In this document: positions 29,904 through 38,583 of the stretch, in pieces
Numbering within the stretch: position 1 is the stretch's first letter
Layout: each line of letters opens with the position of its first letter
Source: Cytophagales bacterium
Lineage (GTDB): Bacteria; Bacteroidota; Bacteroidia; Cytophagales; Cyclobacteriaceae
Reading direction: 5' to 3'
Length of the DNA stretch: 64,000 bases
NCBI GenBank assembly: GCA_017303795.1
Contig: JAFLBR010000005.1
Location: forward strand, 62,001 to 126,000
The notes under the pieces: model-generated
What the model saw: the letters and a program-made list of their open reading frames with translations, nothing else
Databases searched by the model: none
What the model was told of the DNA's origin: nothing
Translations under genes and position numbers: made by a program

Positions 29904-31841
29904 TTAGTTGAGTTTATCTTCAATTATTTCCTGTATGTCTTCTTTGATCTGGAAGTAGATTTTCTGGATTTCCTCCTGTGTTATCGTCCGGATGGCCGGA
30001 ATGGGTTGGTAGCGGCTCTCCTCATTGCGAATGGCTTCATGGTCGTTGATGATTTCAGCATGGAAGGTTTTGAGTTGAATTTTTTGTTGGGGATCATCCG
30101 CTACCGTTCCCACAAACTCGCCCGAAGAGAGCGATGCAATTTTGGAAGGCGGGATGGCTGAATCCAGTTGAGTGGAGCGACTGAAGGAAGTGTCTGCTGC
30201 GTTGATGGAAATGCTTTCGCGTTCCTGTACAATTTTGCCGAACCGTTCGGAAAGCAACTTCGATGTTTCTCCTACCACCTGGCCACTGATCACATTGCCT
30301 ACTATGTTCATAATCACCTCCGCCTGTTCTCGGCCATAGTCCTTTTTCAGTTGACTGTAATCCTGTACAGCCAATGTTGTGGCCACTTTATTAGAACGTG
30401 CCGTAGCGATGAGGCTATCGATACCATTGAAGTAGATGGTGGGAAACTCATCAAACACCAAGCTGCTTTTGAGTTGATTCTTTTTGTTGACGAGCTTGAT
30501 GACCCTACTTATATATAGTGAGAGTACGGCTCCATAAATTTGCTGCTTCTGTGGGTTGTTGCCCATGCACACAATCTTGGGATCATTTGGGTTGTTGATA
30601 TCCAGTGTGAAGTCATTGCCGGATAAGACATAGTAGAGTTGTGGTGATGACAATCTCGCCATACCAATTTTGGCGCTGGCGATTTGTCCCTCTAACTGTT
30701 CCATCGCTTCGTTTCGGAAAGCCGATTCAAATGGATTGATGAGCACTTCAATCTCCGCCTCGGTGCGGAGAAGCTTAAAGAGTACGGGATATTCCAATTG
30801 CATCAATTCAATGACATGTGGCAGCGTGCAGAACTTGCCATTTTCATACTTACGCAGGAACCAGATGATGGCCGTAACAAAGTTGATAGGAGATTCCACG
30901 AAGAAGTCACCTTGCTTTTTTATCCAATCGCGGTTGAGACCCAGCATAATGGTACGTGATGACTCCGTGGCATCGGTAATGTCGTCCATCGTTGCAGGGT
31001 CGAGTGGGTTGCATCTGTGTGAGCGGTTCAGGTCTTCAAAGTTGATAACATAGAAGTTAGGTTTGATTTTGAATGTATGACTGTAGCGAATAAGTGCATT
31101 GTAGGTAATACGTGAGAGGTCATCGAATTTAAAGTCGTATATGAACATGGTAAAGCCCTTGCGCATGTGTTGCGTAATGATGTGGCGAATGACAAAGTAT
31201 GATTTACCTGCTCCAGGTGTTCCGATAACTAACAGTGATCGGAAAGGGTTAATGACGTTTATCCAGCTTTTGCGGATTTTGCCTTTGAGGTTGTAGGCTG
31301 CAGGCAAGTTGATAGAGTATTCATTTTCGATGAGACGCTCCTCTTGCGGGAACGATTCGTTGTCTTTGTTGAAAATGTCGCGTTTGAACTTTACAGAGAT
31401 GAGCCGGGAAAGCCAGGTGCCTCCAGCCAGCAGGAGAAGATAGCCGACTGTGGTTATGCACACGTACACAACCACTATGGCCTGAGACGGCTTGAAAAGA
31501 TTGAACAGGAAGTGACTGAAGAAGAATACAATCAATCCGATAAGGATGACAGCGACAAGATATCGCATATTTATTCTTTCATTTTTCTTGCCCCGCGCCC
31601 CAAACAGCGAGATAGAAAGCATCAGCGCGATCATACCTTTAGACGGCAAGAACCCATCATAAATTCCTGTGGGTTTCAGTGCGAGTAAAATCTTATCGAC
31701 CCAATGCCAGGTTAGATTCCACGCTGACCATGCCGCATGACAGAAATAATAGAAGTGAATGAGCAAAAGAATGACACTCATCCATCTCAGAAAGTCGATG
31801 ATACTGCGGAGTGCTTGTTCATTTTCGCCTGTGTGTGCCAT
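29904..31841 (-). CDS. Type IV coupling protein (VirD4/TraG-like)
   Basis: This 645-residue inner-membrane ATPase delivers the relaxase-DNA complex to the secretion channel. The N-terminus has about four membrane helices (20-40, 64-80, 94-114, 121-140). Walker A is VIGTPGAGKSYF (205-216), Walker B-like SLVFDEFPTIYF, and the downstream ATTLAVQDYSQL is typical of VirD4 proteins. A C-terminal soluble domain of about 100 residues follows. It lies between the relaxase gene and rteC, the usual order for Bacteroidota elements. Some databases call this family MobC or TraG, which can be confused with the VirB4-like TraG at 7.3-9.8 kb. Confidence 0.94.
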   Translation of the reverse strand: MAHTGENEQALRSIIDFLRWMSVILLLIHFYYFCHAAWSAWNLTWHWVDKILLALKPTGIYDGFLPSKGMIALMLSISLFGARGKKNERINMRYLVAVILIGLIVFFFSHFLFNLFKPSQAIVVVYVCITTVGYLLLLAGGTWLSRLISVKFKRDIFNKDNESFPQEERLIENEYSINLPAAYNLKGKIRKSWINVINPFRSLLVIGTPGAGKSYFVIRHIITQHMRKGFTMFIYDFKFDDLSRITYNALIRYSHTFKIKPNFYVINFEDLNRSHRCNPLDPATMDDITDATESSRTIMLGLNRDWIKKQGDFFVESPINFVTAIIWFLRKYENGKFCTLPHVIELMQLEYPVLFKLLRTEAEIEVLINPFESAFRNEAMEQLEGQIASAKIGMARLSSPQLYYVLSGNDFTLDINNPNDPKIVCMGNNPQKQQIYGAVLSLYISRVIKLVNKKNQLKSSLVFDEFPTIYFNGIDSLIATARSNKVATTLAVQDYSQLKKDYGREQAEVIMNIVGNVISGQVVGETSKLLSERFGKIVQERESISINAADTSFSRSTQLDSAIPPSKIASLSSGEFVGTVADDPQQKIQLKTFHAEIINDHEAIRNEESRYQPIPAIRTITQEEIQKIYFQIKEDIQEIIEDKLN

Positions 31842-31849
31842 TGCCTCAT

Positions 31850-31875
31850 CCCACCTTCGCTGAAGCTTCGGTGGG
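31850..31875. repeat. Hairpin repeat upstream of the coupling-protein gene
   Basis: CCCACC, then the palindrome GAAGCTTC within TTCGCTGAAGCTTC, then GGTGGG. The inner CCTTCGCTGAAGCTT shares 13 or more bases with the in-frame element in traG (8070-8139). It fills the short gap between the relaxase and the coupling-protein gene. Confidence 0.6.
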
Positions 31876-31911
31876 CAGGCCCATCTATGCTTCGTTAAAG
31901 TGTTCGTTGAT

Positions 31912-33138
31912 TTAAAGTGAATTTCCTTTCCGTTTTTTCTTTTTGCGTTTTCGCTTTAGGGCATCGGGTAATGAGTAGTCGAATTGTTTGGCTTCCGTTA
32001 AATCGGTTATCACCTGTTCGATTCCGATAGAATCTCCTTCAAATTCTTCCTGATTTCCTGTGGTTGCAGATCCACCTGTTCCTGATGCGCCACTTGCATT
32101 TAGTCGTTCGAGGATGGCCTTGGCACCGTACCCTTTGCCGAGGTCGCTGCCATTAAAGACTACTTTGTGTTGGTTGTCAACGAAGGTGATCCCGTAAATG
32201 CGGCCTTCGTCATTTTGCCTCAGTAGCATGATGGTATTGCATGCCGCCAGGTACTTCTCAAAAACTGCAATGCCCTTACCGGTCGCTAATCCCTTATCAA
32301 TTCGTTGCCTAAGTTTCTCCCGGTATGGTTGTCGAAGTGCTTCGTTTAGTTTGAATTGCTTCTCCAGCCATGTTAGTGTAGGCTTGCCATAGATGGCGCT
32401 GGCTTTGATGGGGATGCCAATCTTCTTTCCATGCTTATCCAGCAGGCTATATTGTAAGCCTTTCTTTTTGAACATCTGAGTATCGTCTTGACCACGATCA
32501 GCGGCCACGTTAAATTGCCTTAAGGCGGCATTCAACTCAGGCAGCGAAGTGTACTTGTATTTCTGTGTTACCCACCGAACTGTGTTGGCGATGGTGCGCT
32601 TGGTTTCTGATTTGCCATACGTTGCCTTTGCCGGTTCGATGGGTTGCAACTCAGGAATCTTTTTTGATTTGCTCTCAGCCGGTACCAGATTGAATTCTTT
32701 CTCAATTTCTTTCCGCGCCTTTTCTGATTGAACCCGGCCCAGGTTGTGGATGTCTTTCCGCTTGCCGTTGGGCTGAATGAGGGTTGACACAATATGAACG
32801 TGCGGGTGTGCGGCATCAGTGTGTTTATAGACCAAGTACGGTTGTTCACCAAAGCCGATGCGCTCCATGTAGGTTTGAGCAATGGCATTCAATTTCTTTA
32901 TCTCCAGCTTTTCAGACACATCAAAATTCAGAGAGATGTGCAGCGCATTGGTTTTTACCTTAGGGTTTCGCTCCGTCAGCTTTTGAAAACGGGTAAGTTT
33001 ATTGATGAATGAAAGTTCGTTGGCCACACTTCCAAACTTATGCGCCAGGACGCATGAAGCTTTGCCTTGTTTCACTTTGTTCTCATTGTAGTTGAGCGCA
33101 CCCCGGATGCTTTTGCCGCTAATTATTTTTGCAACCAT
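31912..33138 (-). CDS. Relaxase (MobB-type mobilization nuclease)
   Basis: A 408-residue relaxase that nicks oriT and stays bound to the transferred strand. The N-terminus has GALNYNENK (Tyr17 as likely catalytic residue), KTNALHISLNF (H67) and the metal-binding motif HTDAAHPHVHIV (H106, H111, H113, H115). A basic C-terminus ends in KRKRKKKKRKGNS. This is the common Bacteroidota relaxase group with the Relaxase/VirD2 fold. The start overlaps the mobC end by 16 bp. oriT should lie upstream of mobC (33.53-33.76 kb). Confidence 0.93.
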   Translation of the reverse strand: MVAKIISGKSIRGALNYNENKVKQGKASCVLAHKFGSVANELSFINKLTRFQKLTERNPKVKTNALHISLNFDVSEKLEIKKLNAIAQTYMERIGFGEQPYLVYKHTDAAHPHVHIVSTLIQPNGKRKDIHNLGRVQSEKARKEIEKEFNLVPAESKSKKIPELQPIEPAKATYGKSETKRTIANTVRWVTQKYKYTSLPELNAALRQFNVAADRGQDDTQMFKKKGLQYSLLDKHGKKIGIPIKASAIYGKPTLTWLEKQFKLNEALRQPYREKLRQRIDKGLATGKGIAVFEKYLAACNTIMLLRQNDEGRIYGITFVDNQHKVVFNGSDLGKGYGAKAILERLNASGASGTGGSATTGNQEEFEGDSIGIEQVITDLTEAKQFDYSLPDALKRKRKKKKRKGNSL

Positions 33139-33530
33139 TTTTTACTGAGTTCAGAAATGAGTTCTAATAGCCGATCCACGCGGAGACCCACTTTTTTGTA
33201 TTCTTCCACGGCCCGCAGGGCCTGGTAATTTTTCTGCCCATCCATCATGGCCACATGAAAACTGTGGGTGATCTGGTTGATATTAATTCCGATGCTGTTA
33301 AGCTCGCTACGTATGGAGGCTAGTTCTTCCATGGGTGCATCAAGCGAGGTATCTTTATGAAAGAGCGTGACCTTGCCCTTTGACAAGATTCTTCGGGCGA
33401 GTTCACCGATGGTCTGACAGTCACTTTTGCCTCGAAGTTCATCCAGCTTTTGATACACTTCCTCTGTGACTTTTGTCTGGATGTGTCGGGTGAGCAATTG
33501 CTCTGGATATGGTGACTTTCTTCGGGCCAT
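33123..33530 (-). CDS. MobC-type relaxosome accessory protein
   Basis: The likely start is the ATG at 33528-33530, giving 135 residues that begin MARRKSPYPEQLLTRHIQTK. A frame to 33587 would add 19 residues. The N-terminal ribbon-helix-helix-like part (HIQTKVTEEVYQKLDELRG) and the C-terminal IGININQITHSFHVA match the MobC/BfmC-like family that binds oriT and helps the relaxase nick DNA. It overlaps the relaxase gene by 16 bp. Confidence 0.88.
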   Translation of the reverse strand: MARRKSPYPEQLLTRHIQTKVTEEVYQKLDELRGKSDCQTIGELARRILSKGKVTLFHKDTSLDAPMEELASIRSELNSIGININQITHSFHVAMMDGQKNYQALRAVEEYKKVGLRVDRLLELISELSKKWLQK

Positions 33531-33599
33531 CAGAAAGTCCTGTTTAGCAGGGGGAGCAAGTTCCGCAGCGACCCCAAGTTTGAGCAATGTGTTGCCGGG

Positions 33600-33763
33600 G
33601 CAAGATTATTTTCGGATACGAAAATACATCTTGCTGATGCTACAAAGTCAGCATCGAGGATGGCAAAAATCGAGTTTTTAAGATTCATCATGTTAGTAAA
33701 AGGTGTCTATCACTGATTGACAATAGCCGTTAGTTTACAGCGGCCAAATTTTGGAATCAGGTG
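33600..33763. other. Candidate origin of transfer (oriT) region
   Basis: This non-coding stretch lies directly upstream of mobC and the relaxase. It contains ATTTTCG-GATA-CGAAAAT (33608-33625, perfect 7-bp stem) and overlapping inverted repeats GATGCT/AGCATC and GCTGA/TCAGC within 33633-33655. Inverted repeats beside mob genes are typical of oriT. The nick site cannot be identified by eye. Confidence 0.45.
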
Positions 33764-34114
33764 TTAAGGAGAAGGATGCCCCGCCTTCTCCAAAGCCTTA
33801 GCGAGTAAGCCACTTCTTGGAGCTGGCTTATGGTTCTTCAAAGACTTGTGAGATTTGTGCGACTCCAGCATTTTATGGATGTCGTCATAATCGTAAAAGA
33901 TTACGGCTCCGATTTTAGTATACGGTAATACTCCGCTTACACGGAGGTGTTGGAGAGTTCCCGGAGAAATCGTTAACAGTCTTCGCACTTCGTGTGACTT
34001 TAACCATTTGCGTGCGGGTTGGGTCTGGCGTTGCAATACAAGCTTCTGTATCTCTTCGAGCAGGTCAGTTTTGAATTGGGCCAGGTCTTCTGTTGTGATG
34101 ATGTTCGCAGCCAT
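33764..34114 (-). CDS. Excisionase-like helix-turn-helix protein
   Basis: From the ATG at 34112-34114 this is a 116-residue protein. A coiled N-terminal part (LAQFKTDLLEEIQKLVLQRQ) precedes a MerR-type winged helix typical of HTH_17/excisionase proteins: WLKSHEVRRLLTISPGTLQH, LRVSGVLPYTKIG and IFYDYDDIHKML. In CTnDOT-type elements similar proteins act in excision or regulate mobilisation genes. It is the last ICE-like gene on this side; the next genes are of chromosomal character. A frame to 34153 would add 13 residues of poor likelihood. Confidence 0.88.
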   Translation of the reverse strand: MAANIITTEDLAQFKTDLLEEIQKLVLQRQTQPARKWLKSHEVRRLLTISPGTLQHLRVSGVLPYTKIGAVIFYDYDDIHKMLESHKSHKSLKNHKPAPRSGLLAKALEKAGHPSP

Positions 34115-34169
34115 TGTATTTAAGATGATGGCGTAAAACAATTCACTTTGCACGTGTGAAAACAGTTGC

Positions 34170-34187
34170 AGGGGTTCTGGAACCCCT
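34170..34187. repeat. Perfect inverted repeat near the inferred ICE right boundary
   Basis: AGGGGTTC, a 2-base centre TG, then GAACCCCT. It lies in the 154-bp gap between the HTH protein (minus) and the Crp/Fnr gene (plus). It could be an operator for either gene or part of an element end; there is no tRNA context. Confidence 0.4.
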
Positions 34188-34268
34188 CGAAAATCTCTGA
34201 TAAAATTAATTTCACTTTGGACATAGGGTATTCGTTCATTTTCATTAGTAAACAGAAAATGCCAGCCT

Positions 34269-34850
34269 ATGGACGCAGAGCGGTTGTTTGGTATTTTATC
34301 AGATCAGGTTGTTCTTACTGATTCATTTAAGACAGCCTTGCAGCAGGAAGTTACTTTCTTGTCGCTACCAAAAAATCATTTCTTGATTGAGGCACCCCGT
34401 CCGTCCGATCATATTTATTTGCTACAGGAAGGTTTCGCCAAAGGCTTTGTATTTGAGGAAGGAGAAAAGAAAGTGCATAGTTTTTGGGGTGCCGGTGATA
34501 TTATTGTGAATCCTCGCGGTTGCTTTGAGAAAGTACCATCCGTGGAATTTGTTCAATTGACAGAGAAAAGCAAGGTCTGGTGTATCGGTCAAACATCCCT
34601 TAAAGTTTTAATGGATTCGTTCAAGGAAGCCCGAAGTCTCTATCGTATTATTATTGGCCGGTATTATGTTCAAAGTCAGAGTCGGTTGTTCGATGTCCAG
34701 CATAGATCCGCCTGGCAGAGATATCAAAAGCTTATTCAGCAGTATCCGGTCATCGAGCAGAAAGTTTCACAAGAATATATCGCGTCATTCTTAAGCATTA
34801 CCCCACAGTCGCTTAGTCGCATGAAACGCGAGCACCGTAATAAACCTTAA
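34269..34850 (+). CDS. Crp/Fnr-family transcription regulator
   Basis: A 193-residue protein with an N-terminal cyclic-nucleotide-binding-like fold (LPKNHFLIEAPRPSDHIYLL, LQEGFAKGFVFEEGEKKVHS) and a short C-terminal region (HRSAWQRYQKLIQQYP, VSQEYIASFLSITPQSLSRM). The recognition helix SQEYIASFLSITPQSLSRMK is the usual form in Bacteroidota Crp-like proteins. It precedes the MauE-like gene by 111 bp and may control this small locus. There is no cysteine cluster for an Fe-S cofactor, so it is not a true oxygen-sensing Fnr. Confidence 0.88.
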   Translation: MDAERLFGILSDQVVLTDSFKTALQQEVTFLSLPKNHFLIEAPRPSDHIYLLQEGFAKGFVFEEGEKKVHSFWGAGDIIVNPRGCFEKVPSVEFVQLTEKSKVWCIGQTSLKVLMDSFKEARSLYRIIIGRYYVQSQSRLFDVQHRSAWQRYQKLIQQYPVIEQKVSQEYIASFLSITPQSLSRMKREHRNKP

Positions 34851-34961
34851 CATAGGATAAGAAGGTTTTTATCCTATGGTAAGTAAGAATTTGAATCTAC
34901 GGTAATCAATTCTAGTGCCTGCCTGATTTACATTCACATCATCAAAGAAAAGCACATCGTT

Positions 34962-35390
34962 ATGAATCGAGTTGCCATTTCTGAAATTGTACGATACCTG
35001 TTGATATTGCTTTTTGCATACACGGCAGCATCCAAGATGCTTACTTATCCGCTGTTTGTGGTGCAAATTGGCTTATCGCCTATACTTCCGGCCTTTACGC
35101 AAGAGGTTGCCTGGGTGGTTCCGTTAGTGGAGTTTTTAGTCGCTTTAATGCTGGCGGTTCCCGGTACTCGGATAATCGGGTTTTATTCAAGTTGGGTGTT
35201 GATGCTTTCATTCACGCTTTATGTGGCAGCTATTCTAACCATTGCCAGCTACGTGCCGTGTTCCTGTGGTGGCGTGTTGGAGGCGCTTTCCTGGGAACAG
35301 CACTTGGTTTTTAATTTCACCTTTCTCGCACTAAACACACTTGTTTTGATTTGGCATTATCGAAATCCGCGCATGATATCGATACCCTAA
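34962..35390 (+). CDS. MauE/DoxX-family redox-associated membrane protein
   Basis: A 142-residue protein with four membrane helices (about 8-24, 46-64, 74-96, 112-130). VPCSCGGVLEAL (residues about 99-110) contains the C-S-C-G-G motif of MauE-like redox membrane proteins in Bacteroidota. These often lie next to TlpA-type thioredoxins, as here, and are thought to pass reducing power across the membrane. The family and neighbours support this role; the partner is inferred. Confidence 0.85.
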   Translation: MNRVAISEIVRYLLILLFAYTAASKMLTYPLFVVQIGLSPILPAFTQEVAWVVPLVEFLVALMLAVPGTRIIGFYSSWVLMLSFTLYVAAILTIASYVPCSCGGVLEALSWEQHLVFNFTFLALNTLVLIWHYRNPRMISIP

Positions 35391-35467
35391 AGATATACTG
35401 ATCAGTATCAGGGTATCGACCGAAAACCTGTAAAAAAGAGTAGGTCATCCACATAATTCAAAATGTT

Positions 35468-35707
35468 ATGAAAAAAGTTTCAATGATCTTGTCGATGGTG
35501 GTTTTTATGTTGGCGTTGGGAGCGGCTTTTGCCTCATCGTCTAAGAAGATGTTGGTAACAGAAGTGTGGCGCAAGCCTACATCAGGTGGCATCTGTGCAC
35601 CAACGGATTGTTTGATTCTCGGAGAGGACCCGTGTGGTGCTACAGGCTATGTGCACTTCAACAATGCTTCCTGTACAGGAACATCAATTTCTCCTATGAA
35701 AAATTAG
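35468..35707 (+). CDS. DUF6520-family small exported protein
   Basis: A 79-residue protein with a signal peptide (MKKVSMILSMVVFMLALGAA, cleavage near FASS) and a mature part of about 55 residues with four cysteines (CAPTDC, DPCGATG, NASCTG). It fits the DUF6520 family of Bacteroidota, which is regularly found downstream of MauE-like genes. The paired cysteines would suit disulfide exchange with that protein. The function is unknown. A hairpin follows right after the stop. Confidence 0.8.
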   Translation: MKKVSMILSMVVFMLALGAAFASSSKKMLVTEVWRKPTSGGICAPTDCLILGEDPCGATGYVHFNNASCTGTSISPMKN

Positions 35708-35715
35708 GGATTGGT

Positions 35716-35743
35716 ATGCCGGTGGACTAAAATCCACTGGCAT
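35716..35743. terminator. Hairpin terminator between convergent genes
   Basis: ATGCCGGTGGA and TCCACTGGCAT form an 11-bp stem with one G-T pair and a 6-base loop. It lies between the DUF6520 stop (35707) and the TlpA stop (35750) and is probably used from both sides. The T-tract is weak on the plus strand. Confidence 0.6.
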
Positions 35744-35749
35744 TCACTC

Positions 35750-37198
35750 TTATTGTGGTTCATCCATCAATGAAAGTATAGTTTTCGGATTCCGCACAGT
35801 GCTTGAGATTAATTTACCTTGTTCATCAATCAACATTATGAACGGAGCATAACTGGCATTATATCTCATCTCCCATTCGCTGCCCGAATTTGGTTTGTTA
35901 AGCCAGCTTGCAGTAAAATCAGGATGACAGTACGTAGGCAAATAGCTTTTCCAAAGTTCTTTATCTGAAGTACCACCTACACTCCAGATAACAATATCGT
36001 TTCGGTCTTTTAGTTTGGGCAATATGTGCTCCACTAAATCATTCCTAAAGTCTTTGCAGCCAGAGCATCGAGGCCCCCATAAGTCAAGGATAACTTTTTT
36101 CCCGCGGAAGTCGGAGAGCTTCAGGGTGTCATCAGCCTCTGTAAGTGTTACTAAATCTTCAATATGGATTCCGGGTTTAATTTTTCGGCTTAAAGAATTG
36201 AGGAGATTCTTCAAGTTAGTATTAGTTGTTACATTCTCGGCCATCTGAATACACTCTGCAACAAGATTTGGGTGTGTCTCTCCAAATGCGAATGCCAGTG
36301 CTGAGTAATTAACTAACGTGTAAACCATGAATACTTGCTGCAACTCCGGTGGGAACTTCTTGAATTCCATAAAGAGGTCTTTAACATTGTATTTCTGAAT
36401 ATACCCCAAGTCATAGTGCTTATAATCCGGATAACGCTCATGCAACAATTTCCATTTGATTAGCTCTGTTCGATACTGGATTAGTGAACGGCTGGAATAC
36501 CAGATGTATGACAGTACTTTGGCTGGTTTTTTATTAAGTTCCTGAAGAATATCTTGTCGACTTTCTGGATTAACAGTCCATTGATGGCTTAAGATGTGCA
36601 ATCGAGCTAGGTCTGCAATAGCTTGAACATCGACCAACCAGATGTTATAAGCCTTTGATGAAAGCTGTTTCTTGCCTTTCTTTAGTTTAGCTGCAAGTGT
36701 ACTCTCCAAATCTGCTACACTTTTATAAGCCTCCGCATGTGTTTTAACTTTGTCATAGACTTCATACTCTGCATCCCTAATACCGTCAATTAATTTTCGG
36801 TTATCAAAAGCCAATTGGTACTTGACCGCACCGCAACCACTAAATGTTATGGTTGACGGATTTTGATTGAAGTTGATTTGAATGTGTACACTGTCTCCAG
36901 GCTCAACAATCCAATGTGTTCCTATAAAAATGCCCGACCAACTATAGCTTGATAGAGATAGTCGCGCAATGGTACTCACATTTGGATAACGCAATACTTC
37001 AGCCTTAGTTGATATGTAAGCTTTTTTAAACCCATCTTCAAAAGAACTTTCATCGAATACATAGTCTCGATGGAATTTCAAGTTGATGCTGTCAGGCCTG
37101 TCAGAAGTGAAGATAAAAAATACGTCTTGTTGCGCTTGTGCTACTTGGCAAATTGTCAACAACAGAAAGGCGGTTATTCGAATCGAATTCATAATCAA
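35750..37198 (-). CDS. TlpA-like thioredoxin-domain protein
   Basis: A 482-residue exported protein (signal peptide about 1-23, cleavage after VAQA). A long N-terminal domain of about 330 residues is followed by a C-terminal TlpA/thioredoxin domain with KVILDLWGPRCSGCKDF (redox pair C378-x-x-C381) and the cis-Pro region SYAPFIMLIDEQGKLI. The WGPRC variant is less common than WATWC. It overlaps the upstream SusD gene by 4 bp and ends the FecR-SusC-SusD operon. It is probably a periplasmic reductase for a substrate handled by the uptake system. Confidence 0.9.
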   Translation of the reverse strand: MIMNSIRITAFLLLTICQVAQAQQDVFFIFTSDRPDSINLKFHRDYVFDESSFEDGFKKAYISTKAEVLRYPNVSTIARLSLSSYSWSGIFIGTHWIVEPGDSVHIQINFNQNPSTITFSGCGAVKYQLAFDNRKLIDGIRDAEYEVYDKVKTHAEAYKSVADLESTLAAKLKKGKKQLSSKAYNIWLVDVQAIADLARLHILSHQWTVNPESRQDILQELNKKPAKVLSYIWYSSRSLIQYRTELIKWKLLHERYPDYKHYDLGYIQKYNVKDLFMEFKKFPPELQQVFMVYTLVNYSALAFAFGETHPNLVAECIQMAENVTTNTNLKNLLNSLSRKIKPGIHIEDLVTLTEADDTLKLSDFRGKKVILDLWGPRCSGCKDFRNDLVEHILPKLKDRNDIVIWSVGGTSDKELWKSYLPTYCHPDFTASWLNKPNSGSEWEMRYNASYAPFIMLIDEQGKLISSTVRNPKTILSLMDEPQ

Positions 37199-38571
37199 TA
37201 ACCGGGATTTTGTGAAAGATTAGCATTGCGATTCCGCTCAGTCTGAGGAATAGGAAACAGGGCATCAGTGACCTGCCAATTAGCTTTGGTCGTTCCAATA
37301 ACAGCGTCTAATCTGCCGGTTCGTTTCAAGTCAAGCCATCGGTGACCGTTCTCTGTAAATAATTCAAATCTCCGCTCGTTTTCAATGGCCAGCAACATCG
37401 TACTCTTGTCGCTTGCTGCACTTGCTACTAATCCTGCCCGTGAACGGATGGCGTTGAGGTCTTCTGCCGCACCTACGATGTTATTGAGATTAGCACGGGC
37501 CTCGGCACGAATCAAGTATAACTCGCCTGAGCGAATAAGCACCTGAAACTCTGTCTTCGGTGAAGTGTCCTGGGGTAGTCTTCGAACCTTATATTTAAAA
37601 GGGTGATACCATGTATCGCTTCCATCTGTATAGCTTTTTGTCCATGCCTGCATTCGCAAATCGCCCGGCTCGAAAGCTTGCATGAACATGTTGGTCAATG
37701 CTACCACAGTGGGTGCTGAACGCAGAATGTAGGTGTTGCCATCCCATGAGCTAATGCGTGGAATTACCGACTGAAGTTGAAAAACTATTTCGGTACTCCC
37801 AATTAAGAAGACATTGTTTAGGTCAGCTTCTAAAGGTGCATTCGCTATCACTTCAGTGGCTTCCGTTTCAGCGGCTGCATAATTCTGTGTATAAAGATAG
37901 ACCCGTGCTAACATAGCTGCTGCAGCAATCTTGGTTGGCCGGATTTTCAGTGTTACTGATTCTGGTAACTTGCTCTTGGCATCAAGCAGGTCGGCTATAA
38001 TATTTTGATAAACTTCAGAGGCGGCATTACGAGTGGTTTTACTGTTCACAACGTAGTCTGTTGAAGATACCCATGGAATGTCACCCCAATAGCTGACCAG
38101 CAGCAAGTGAAAATATGCCCGCATGAACTTAGCTTCGCCTATTAGTTGACTCTTTACTGTTTCTTGAATTGAAGTTGATTTGTTTAAACCTTCGATCACA
38201 GCATTGGCCTGATAAATCAAATTGTAAATTTGATTCCATGCAGCCTGGAGGTTTACATTTAAGGCTGTTAATTCATTAGCAGCAAAAGGAGCCATCTCAT
38301 TAAACGCGCTATAGTTATCCAGTTCGTCCGCAGCCAGACCAGCCATATTGTTGAGGCTATTTGCTCCAGCGCAAAAGCTTTCGGAGAACTGAACCATATC
38401 AATATAGATGCGATTAACGGCCGCCCTCGCAGTACTTTCATCCTGAAATACAGTAGTTGTTGAAAGTGTTGTCTGTGGCGGCTCGATAGTTACAAAGTCT
38501 TCACAAGCTGTAGCAATCATCAAAAGCAGGAAGGCTAGCGTATGTTGGATGTTATTGTATATCTTTTTCAT
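37195..38571 (-). CDS. RagB/SusD-family surface lipoprotein
   Basis: A 458-residue lipoprotein with a signal peptide ending in a lipobox (LLLMIATAC, Cys23). The body shows the SusD pattern: ESTARAAVNRIYIDM, AWNQIYNLIYQANAVIEGL, IGEAKFMRAYFHLLLVSYWG and the C-terminal ERRFELFTENGHRWLDLKRTG with LFPIPQTERNRN. It acts as the outer-membrane lid that delivers ligands to the SusC channel encoded 12 bp upstream. The ligand cannot be told; with a TlpA partner and no glycosidase nearby, a peptide or other non-glycan substrate is plausible. Confidence 0.95.
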   Translation of the reverse strand: MKKIYNNIQHTLAFLLLMIATACEDFVTIEPPQTTLSTTTVFQDESTARAAVNRIYIDMVQFSESFCAGANSLNNMAGLAADELDNYSAFNEMAPFAANELTALNVNLQAAWNQIYNLIYQANAVIEGLNKSTSIQETVKSQLIGEAKFMRAYFHLLLVSYWGDIPWVSSTDYVVNSKTTRNAASEVYQNIIADLLDAKSKLPESVTLKIRPTKIAAAAMLARVYLYTQNYAAAETEATEVIANAPLEADLNNVFLIGSTEIVFQLQSVIPRISSWDGNTYILRSAPTVVALTNMFMQAFEPGDLRMQAWTKSYTDGSDTWYHPFKYKVRRLPQDTSPKTEFQVLIRSGELYLIRAEARANLNNIVGAAEDLNAIRSRAGLVASAASDKSTMLLAIENERRFELFTENGHRWLDLKRTGRLDAVIGTTKANWQVTDALFPIPQTERNRNANLSQNPGY

Positions 38572-38583
38572 ATGTTATTTGCG

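Noticed and set aside
34170-34187. Hairpin considered as part of a tRNA or attachment site
   Set aside because: The flanks do not give a cloverleaf, and GGTTC-type T-loop spacing is missing. It is kept only as an inverted repeat.
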